Below are positions 5,833 through 10,220 of a DNA stretch of 10,220 bases, piece by piece (positions within the stretch are counted from its first letter, which is position 1; every line of letters starts with the position of its first letter). Source of the DNA: Pseudomonadota bacterium (GTDB taxonomy: Bacteria > Pseudomonadota > Gammaproteobacteria > Burkholderiales > Eutrophovitaceae); NCBI GenBank assembly GCA_002704665.1, contig PAHB01000106.1:1-10220 (forward strand), in the 5' to 3' direction. The notes below the pieces were generated by a model. It was not told where the DNA came from. It saw only the letters and a program-made list of their open reading frames with translations, and searched no databases. The position numbers and the translations under genes were made by a program.

Positions 5833-7014
5833 ATGCCTGTTTATATCATTCCGTTAATAGTCACACTCGCGATCCAGACTCAAGTTTCCCTAGTAGTTTT
5901 TACTCCGCCTATTCTTGCTCCGCAAGCACAGTTTGATATCGGAGTTGAGGCCGCAGCGGTGGGTATGGTTACTTCCTTAATATATCTTTCCTCAGTCTTT
6001 GCAACTTTGTTGTCCGGTCAAATATTGAATAAAATGGGCGCGATAAGGGTAAGCCAGCTTTGTATTCTTCTTACGTCATTGGGAATGCTGCTTATGACTA
6101 TTCCTAATCATCTTGTAATTGGTGTCGGAGCTATAATTATCGGTTTTGGATATGGACCTATAACTCCCGCCTCGTCTATGATATTGGCAAACTCTGTGCC
6201 TCAAAATTTAAGGGGTTTAATATTTTCGATCAAGCAAAGTGGGGTGCCGTTAGGTGGTGCGGCTGCTGGTTTGTTGGTGCCCGGTTTGCTGGTGGCATTC
6301 GGATGGCAAAAAGCGGCGGTGATTGTGGCTTTTATTGGAATCATACTGATGGCATCATCGAATTTTTTTCAAAAAATAATAGATGCCGAAAAGCCAAAAT
6401 TTGACTCAGCTGATAAAAGCGATATTTTTACTCCCTTAAAGTTAATTTTCGGAAACAGCCGTTTAAAAGAACTGGCGCTATCGTCTGGTATTTATTCTGG
6501 AATGCAAATGAGTCTTGGAACATTTTTAGTAGTTTTACTCACTGAGAGCGCAGAGTTATCAATAACTGTTGCTGGGGGTGCCCTGTCTGCAGCGATGCTT
6601 GGTGGCGCCTTCGGAAGGCTATTTTGGGGCTATGTTTCTGATAATTTTCTATCACCTAGGTTCGTGCTTGGTATTCTCGGTTTAATAATGTCGATATCAG
6701 CTTTTGCTGTAAGCTTGGTATCCCCTAGCTGGCCTCTTATCTTAGTTTACGGATTGGCAATAATATACGGCGCATCGGCCGCAGGATGGAATGGAGTTTA
6801 TTTAGCGGAAGTTGCGAACATTGTTAAGCCTCAAACAGTGGCCGCAGCCACAGGTGGATCGCTAACGGTAACTTATTCTGGAGTTGTAATTATTCCAATG
6901 TTATTTTGGACGGCATATATCATGACAAGTAGTTATGCATATCCCTTCGTTATGCTCGGTGTGTTAAGCCTTGTACCGGGGCTTTTATTTTTAAAAAACA
7001 ATAGCTCTTTTTAA
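5833..7014 (+). CDS. Major facilitator superfamily (MFS_1) transporter
   Basis: A 393-residue integral inner-membrane protein with about twelve hydrophobic segments, the standard MFS length. Motif A is seen between TM2 and TM3 as GQILNKMGAIRV (62-73), with a second-half counterpart GRLFWGYVSD (261-270). TM4-TM5 carry NLRGLIFSIKQSGVPLGGAAAG (125-146), a signature of one group of proteobacterial MFS permeases of mostly unknown substrate. The polar central loop lies at about 180-215. ATG 5833 is the only standard start: an in-frame TAA lies at 5803, and TM1 begins almost at once. It follows metY by 11 bases, so it is probably translated from the same mRNA, although I see no good ribosome-binding site. 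The context suggests export or import of a sulfur- or amino-acid-related compound, but the substrate cannot be assigned. Its TAA overlaps the convergent symporter stop. Confidence 0.85.
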   Translation: MPVYIIPLIVTLAIQTQVSLVVFTPPILAPQAQFDIGVEAAAVGMVTSLIYLSSVFATLLSGQILNKMGAIRVSQLCILLTSLGMLLMTIPNHLVIGVGAIIIGFGYGPITPASSMILANSVPQNLRGLIFSIKQSGVPLGGAAAGLLVPGLLVAFGWQKAAVIVAFIGIILMASSNFFQKIIDAEKPKFDSADKSDIFTPLKLIFGNSRLKELALSSGIYSGMQMSLGTFLVVLLTESAELSITVAGGALSAAMLGGAFGRLFWGYVSDNFLSPRFVLGILGLIMSISAFAVSLVSPSWPLILVYGLAIIYGASAAGWNGVYLAEVANIVKPQTVAAATGGSLTVTYSGVVIIPMLFWTAYIMTSSYAYPFVMLGVLSLVPGLLFLKNNSSF

Positions 7015-8276
7015 TCTTGGCGGCTATGGAAAGTTGTATCATCTAATAAGTTCTCTGATTTGGCTACAATTGTTGATACCATAGAATCGCCGGTCACATT
7101 TACGGAAGTTCGTACCATGTCAAGCAGTCGATCTACCCCTAAAATAAGGGCTATCCCTTCCACTGGCAAACCAACTTGCTGTAAAACCATGGATAACATA
7201 ATTAACCCTACCCCTGGAACGCCCGCTGTTCCTATCGACGCGAGGGTAGCGGTCAATATGACTGTTAAATAACCAGCTAAGCCTATCTCTACGTTATAGG
7301 CTTGAGCAATAAAGACCGTTGCAACTCCTTGCATTATTGCCGTTCCATCCATATTTATAGTGGCTCCTAATGGAACAACAAAGGAACTGACGCTCTTTCT
7401 TACCCCTTGTCGTTTTTCAGCTACTTCCATTGATACCGGAATAGTTGCATTGCTGCTAGCGGTCGAAAACGCAAAGATTATCGCTGGTTTAACGTTATAG
7501 AAGAACTGTGTAGCCGATAGTTTACCGAAAACAGCTATGAACGTTCCGTATATCACAGTCCCGTGGAGAAGCAAAACAAATAGAACTGTAAAAAAATAAG
7601 CCGCTAAATCCCATATTGCCGTAATTCCAATTTCTGAAAATAATCGAGCGAGTAGGGCAAATACACCAATTGGAGCTAGGTGCATTAAAATTAATACCAT
7701 TTTCATTACTATTGCGTTGGCGCTTTCAAAAACTTGTAAAACTTGTTTGCCTTTTTCGCCAACCTTACTTAATGCGATTCCCATCAATATGGAAAATATT
7801 ATAATTTGGAGCATGTTTCCCTCAGCCATTGCAAGCACTGGATTGGTCGGCACCATTTCGACAAATACGTCCTTCAAAGGTGGAGCTTCCTTTCCTGTAA
7901 ATTCAACGTCCGTAGACCGATCCATTCCTACTCCAGGATCGATAGCATTAGCCATTATTATTGCGAGACTAATAGCGATGCTTGTTGTAATTAGATATAG
8001 GATAATAGCTTTACCCGCCATTGGCCCCATCCGAGTGTTATTTCCGAGGGCACTAGTCCCTAAAACTAGAGAAATGAATACTAAAGGTACAACCATCATT
8101 TTAAGACTGGCTACAAATATTTTCCCTATAACCTCAAAAAGCCCTTCAATGACAAAACTATCAAAAATATCAATAAGGGATGTTTCAACTAAATTGGATT
8201 CTTTTAGTAAGTTGAAAGTGACTCCTAACAGTATTCCAAGCATCATCGCGATAAGTATTTTTGTAGTCAATTTCAT
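7011..8276 (-). CDS. Dicarboxylate/amino acid:cation symporter (SDF/DAACS family, GltP/DctA-like)
   Basis: A sodium- or proton-coupled secondary transporter of the glutamate-transporter fold, inner membrane, 421 aa as usual. TM1-TM6 run to about residue 260. HP1 carries FSTASSNATIP (270-280), TM7 has the cation-site motif NMDGT (308-312), HP2 has SIGTAGVPGVG (347-357), and TM8 has D382, D386, R389, T390, N393 and D397 in DRLLDMVRTSVNVTGD. These match GltPh D390, D394, R397, T398, N401 and D405 at a constant offset of 8. R389 is the side chain that selects acidic substrates, so glutamate/aspartate or C4-dicarboxylates are likely. HP1 reads S-S-N where many relatives have S-S-S. ATG at 8276 has AGGA seven bases upstream. 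It is the last gene of the - strand cluster, 42 bases after the alpha/beta hydrolase. Confidence 0.93.
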   Translation of the reverse strand: MKLTTKILIAMMLGILLGVTFNLLKESNLVETSLIDIFDSFVIEGLFEVIGKIFVASLKMMVVPLVFISLVLGTSALGNNTRMGPMAGKAIILYLITTSIAISLAIIMANAIDPGVGMDRSTDVEFTGKEAPPLKDVFVEMVPTNPVLAMAEGNMLQIIIFSILMGIALSKVGEKGKQVLQVFESANAIVMKMVLILMHLAPIGVFALLARLFSEIGITAIWDLAAYFFTVLFVLLLHGTVIYGTFIAVFGKLSATQFFYNVKPAIIFAFSTASSNATIPVSMEVAEKRQGVRKSVSSFVVPLGATINMDGTAIMQGVATVFIAQAYNVEIGLAGYLTVILTATLASIGTAGVPGVGLIMLSMVLQQVGLPVEGIALILGVDRLLDMVRTSVNVTGDSMVSTIVAKSENLLDDTTFHSRQD

Positions 8277-8283
8277 AAATTAA

Positions 8284-8287
8284 TCCT
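8284..8287 (-). promoter_or_regulatory. Shine-Dalgarno site for the symporter gene
   Basis: On the - strand AGGA lies seven bases before the ATG at 8276, which supports that start. The leader between the hydrolase stop and this start is 42 bases and otherwise AT-rich. Confidence 0.55.
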
Positions 8288-8289
8288 GT

Positions 8290-8303
8290 ATTTTTATAAA
8301 AAT
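8290..8303. repeat. Perfect 14-bp AT palindrome between hydrolase and symporter genes
   Basis: ATTTTTATAAAAAT reads the same on both strands. It lies just upstream of the symporter ribosome-binding site. It could be an AT-rich -10-like region or regulator site, but it has no GC pairs, and such a palindrome can arise by chance in AT-rich spacer DNA. A hairpin would be very weak. Confidence 0.25.
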
Positions 8304-8318
8304 GGCATCCTAATATAT

Positions 8319-9185
8319 TCAATCAATTAAAAAATTTTCAATCGTTTTTGCAAACTTTTTTGGTTGGTCAAGATGCATCATGTGGCTAGATCCTTCTATG
8401 GTTGATTCAGTCAATTTTTCGAAAGCTTTTCTATAAATGTTTATTTCACTAAACTGATATTTCATGAAATTTTTCAACCAATTGCTGTCGCTGTGAATCC
8501 ACATTACAGGAGACTTGATTCTTTTCCAATAAGAAAGGGCCTCGTTGCTCTGATATAGTGCGGGACTGGGATGTTTATGTTTTGGATCAGCCCGCAATTC
8601 AATCGTACCGAATTTTGTTTTATGTGCCCAGTGAAGGGCTAGGAACTCTGCGTTTTTTGGATCCATGTTTGGAGTATTAGTAATGAGACGTTTTGCTACG
8701 TCAGAGAAAGTAGAATACGGCCGAAGTCGCTTGGGAGATTTGATGCAATCGAACCATTTGATATATCTTTCTGGGGATTTGTTTACATTTACCGGTCTTA
8801 TCGCGAAGCCCTCCGCAAGAACCAGTCGCGAGATTTTATCGGGACGAACACCAGCGAAAATACCCGCTATGTTTCCTCCCATGCTGTGGCCAACTAACGA
8901 TATGGTTCCGGTGGGTGCTAATTTTTCAACAATACAATTGAAATCAGCAACGTAGTCTTGGAACCAGTATTCGGTTTTTGTCCACTCCGAGAGCCCAAAA
9001 CCCCTCCAATCCGGAGCTAGAACCCGCCAATCACGGCTTAGGTGCTCCACAGTAAACTGAAAAGATGCTGAGACGTCCATCCAACCGTGGAGAAGGAATA
9101 GCGGTTTCCCTTTTTTGTTACCCCATTCCCTAATATGATATTTTAAGCCCCTTACATCAAAAAAAAGGCTTGAAGATGGTCTCAT
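8319..9185 (-). CDS. Alpha/beta-fold hydrolase (AB_hydrolase_1)
   Basis: A 288-aa serine hydrolase of unknown substrate, with no signal peptide and probably cytosolic. The oxyanion-hole motif is LLHGWMD (31-37), followed by VLAPDWRGFGLSEW (55-68), the DxRGxG strand-loop typical of the superfamily. The nucleophile elbow is GHSMGG with S101, and the catalytic histidine is H268 in SSHMMHLDQP. The acid is most likely D233 in WIHSDSNW after strand 7; E125 in LVLAEGFA after strand 6 is a less likely alternative. Residues 130-215 form a helical cap. It is related to broad esterase/lipase/haloalkane-dehalogenase-like hydrolases; the serine nucleophile argues against a dehalogenase or epoxide hydrolase. 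Its ATG overlaps the stop of the upstream isomerase-like gene (ATGA), so translation is probably coupled and the two proteins may share a pathway. Confidence 0.88.
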   Translation of the reverse strand: MRPSSSLFFDVRGLKYHIREWGNKKGKPLFLLHGWMDVSASFQFTVEHLSRDWRVLAPDWRGFGLSEWTKTEYWFQDYVADFNCIVEKLAPTGTISLVGHSMGGNIAGIFAGVRPDKISRLVLAEGFAIRPVNVNKSPERYIKWFDCIKSPKRLRPYSTFSDVAKRLITNTPNMDPKNAEFLALHWAHKTKFGTIELRADPKHKHPSPALYQSNEALSYWKRIKSPVMWIHSDSNWLKNFMKYQFSEINIYRKAFEKLTESTIEGSSHMMHLDQPKKFAKTIENFLID

Positions 9186-9841
9186 TGGTTCGGTTTTTTT
9201 CTCTTAGCTTTCCCAACTTTAAAGTTCAGGACTTCATTAATTATAGTTTGTTTTATAGCTACCGTATTTTGTAGATAATCTAACACAAAGTCAGTTGCAT
9301 CGAGCCCCCAAAAAATTTGCTTGTCCAAGACTATGCTGGGCACACCAAATACCCCTTGTGATATGGCACGATCTGTTTCTTCTTTTAATTTTTGTTTGAC
9401 ACTTGTGAGCTGAATAACGGCATGAGGATCTTTAACGCCCAAATCATTTCCTAGTTTCTGAAATTCATTATGATTCTCGATGTCACCACCTTCTTTCCAG
9501 ATGAAGTCAAAAATCCTGAGAATTTTTTTCATGTCTCCGTCAACTGCTATGGCTAACCTAAGAGCAGGCAGGGGATTAAAGGGATGAAAGGGTGGTAATT
9601 TTAGGGCAATATTATATTTTTTTGCTAACCATAGGCTTTGTTGAAAGATAAAATTCCGTTTTGACGGAATCTCAGCCGGACCGAGTTGACCGTGGTGATT
9701 TAAAATACCGGCAAAAAGAACTGGCTTAGGTTCTAAAAAAATATGTCCCGTTAATTTTCCAATTATGGCAGACTGCAAATACGCGTATGGCGATAAAAAG
9801 TCGAAATACCAGATTGCCTTTCTCATAAAATTAAATCTCAT
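9182..9841 (-). CDS. DsbA-family thioredoxin-fold protein, 2-hydroxychromene-2-carboxylate isomerase-like (kappa-GST-like)
   Basis: A 219-aa cytosolic-looking protein. The thioredoxin-fold start IWYFDFLSPYAYL (10-22) has S17-P18-Y19 where DsbA has CxxC, so it cannot be a disulfide oxidase. The serine is the position used for glutathione in HCCA isomerase and kappa-class GST. The helical insert is about 35-150, and the cis-proline loop is GVFGVPSIV (163-171, P168), followed by QIFWGLDATDFV. The last 12 residues are strongly basic (KAKRKKP). HCCA isomerases act in naphthalene breakdown, but most genomic members lack that pathway, and no other naphthalene genes are here; a glutathione-dependent isomerase or transferase is the safer call. 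Two starts are possible: ATG 9841 and ATG 9826. The second gives an N-terminus (MRKAIWYFDF) closer to family length. The gene is divergent from dnaE. Confidence 0.82.
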   Translation of the reverse strand: MRFNFMRKAIWYFDFLSPYAYLQSAIIGKLTGHIFLEPKPVLFAGILNHHGQLGPAEIPSKRNFIFQQSLWLAKKYNIALKLPPFHPFNPLPALRLAIAVDGDMKKILRIFDFIWKEGGDIENHNEFQKLGNDLGVKDPHAVIQLTSVKQKLKEETDRAISQGVFGVPSIVLDKQIFWGLDATDFVLDYLQNTVAIKQTIINEVLNFKVGKAKRKKPNQ

Positions 9842-9866
9842 CAGGAATAAACTTCAAATATACATC

Positions 9867-10220
9867 ATGTCTCACCCGAGTTATATACATCTTCGATTAC
9901 ATACTGAATATTCTTTGTCGGATGGAATTTTGAGGATAAAAGATTTGTGTCGGGCTGCGTCCGAGGATCAAATGCCTGCTATTGCGGTTACCGATCTGGG
10001 GAATCTTTTTGGTATGGTCAAATTTTTCAAAGAGGCGAGAAAATACGGAATTAAGCCGATCATAGGGTGCGATATTTGGGTATCTGCCGCAAAACATGCC
10101 GACAGGCCTTCCCGTTTGATTCTTTTAGTGCAAAATAAAAACGGGTATTTAAGATTGTGCGATTGGGTAAGTCGGTCCCACCTCAATAATCAAAAAGAGG
10201 GTAAACCCGTATTAGATAGA
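9867..10220 (+). CDS. dnaE: DNA polymerase III subunit alpha, N-terminal part (3' end outside window)
   Basis: The frame stays open from ATG 9867 to the window edge (118 codons). It encodes the start of the replicative polymerase catalytic subunit, which is about 1150 aa when whole. The protein opens MSHPSYIHLRLHTEYSLSDG, collinear with E. coli MSEPRFVHLRVHSDYS, then MPAIAVTDLGNLFGMVKF (36-53), YGIKPIIGCDIW and DRPSRLILLVQNKNGYLRLC. This is the PHP domain. The first metal-site histidine is arginine (R10-L11-H12), and the TDH motif reads T-D-L (L44), so metal binding is lost as in other proteobacterial DnaE; proofreading should depend on a separate epsilon subunit. No clear Shine-Dalgarno precedes the ATG: the only AGGA is 20 bases away. 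The divergent isomerase-like gene starts 25 bases to the left. Confidence 0.95.
   Translation, partial: MSHPSYIHLRLHTEYSLSDGILRIKDLCRAASEDQMPAIAVTDLGNLFGMVKFFKEARKYGIKPIIGCDIWVSAAKHADRPSRLILLVQNKNGYLRLCDWVSRSHLNNQKEGKPVLDR

Noticed and set aside
6983..7012. Bidirectional terminator at the convergent junction
   Set aside because: The A and T runs could pair only as a weak A/T stem with no GC pairs, and they lie inside the MFS coding sequence.
7717..8283. 188-codon open frame on the + strand opposite the symporter
   Set aside because: It mirrors a well-supported membrane protein on the other strand, has no recognisable domain, and its composition is what the complement of hydrophobic codons gives.
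8293..8322. Promoter for the symporter on the - strand (TTGAAT, 18 bases, TATAAA)
   Set aside because: Consensus fit is fair, but transcription would begin near 8286, inside the AGGA ribosome-binding site, leaving almost no leader. Read-through from the upstream hydrolase gene is a simpler explanation.
9182..9841. Naphthalene-degradation enzyme assignment (nahD)
   Set aside because: Only the fold and the SPY motif support it; no ring-hydroxylating dioxygenase, aldolase or other pathway gene is present in the window.
9897..10186. Two overlapping - strand open frames at the right end
   Set aside because: They lie antisense to the clearly recognisable dnaE start and show no family similarity.
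1..10220. Defence system, prophage, mobile element or CRISPR array
   Set aside because: Every substantial gene belongs to a recognisable metabolic, transport or replication family; there are no regularly spaced repeats, transposase motifs or integrase genes.

Overview
The window looks like an ordinary chromosomal stretch from a Gram-negative proteobacterium with a fairly AT-rich genome (about 40% GC by eye). The last 354 bases encode the start of a DNA polymerase III alpha subunit whose N-terminus (MSHPSYIHLR..., then IIGCDIW and DRPSRLILLV) resembles betaproteobacterial DnaE as I remember it. Two predicted lipoproteins and a PF10023-type aminopeptidase, families I associate with betaproteobacteria, fit that reading. 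The combination of low GC and short gaps suggests a compact, possibly aquatic lineage. This placement is inference from remembered homologues, not from a search.

Layout, left to right. The + strand carries the 3' end of a Sel1-repeat gene (1-264), a microsomal-type epoxide hydrolase (306-1463), a lipoprotein-type branched-chain amino-acid/amide ABC substrate-binding protein (1575-2846), a very AT-rich lipoprotein aminopeptidase (2932-3969), a small CoA-binding-domain protein (4023-4490), an O-acetylhomoserine sulfhydrylase (metY, 4535-5821) and an MFS transporter (5833-7014). The transporter meets a - strand cluster head-on, with the two stop codons sharing the same TTAA. Read from the right, that cluster is a DsbA-like/2-hydroxychromene-2-carboxylate isomerase-like protein (9841-9182), an alpha/beta hydrolase that overlaps it by ATGA (9185-8319) and a dicarboxylate/amino acid:cation symporter (8276-7011). 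dnaE begins on the + strand at 9867, divergent from the isomerase-like gene across only 25 bases, and runs off the right edge.

How the genes may work together: metY, the CoA-binding protein and perhaps the MFS transporter look like one transcription unit for sulfur amino-acid synthesis. The substrate-binding protein and the symporter point to uptake of amino or organic acids. The epoxide hydrolase, alpha/beta hydrolase and isomerase-like protein are small-molecule enzymes whose substrates cannot be read from sequence. No gap between genes exceeds about 110 bases. I see no tRNA, rRNA, CRISPR array, insertion sequence, phage gene or defence system. I did not find a convincing undescribed system; the points worth a second look are mostly gene arrangement, start sites, poly-A tracts and small dyad symmetries.
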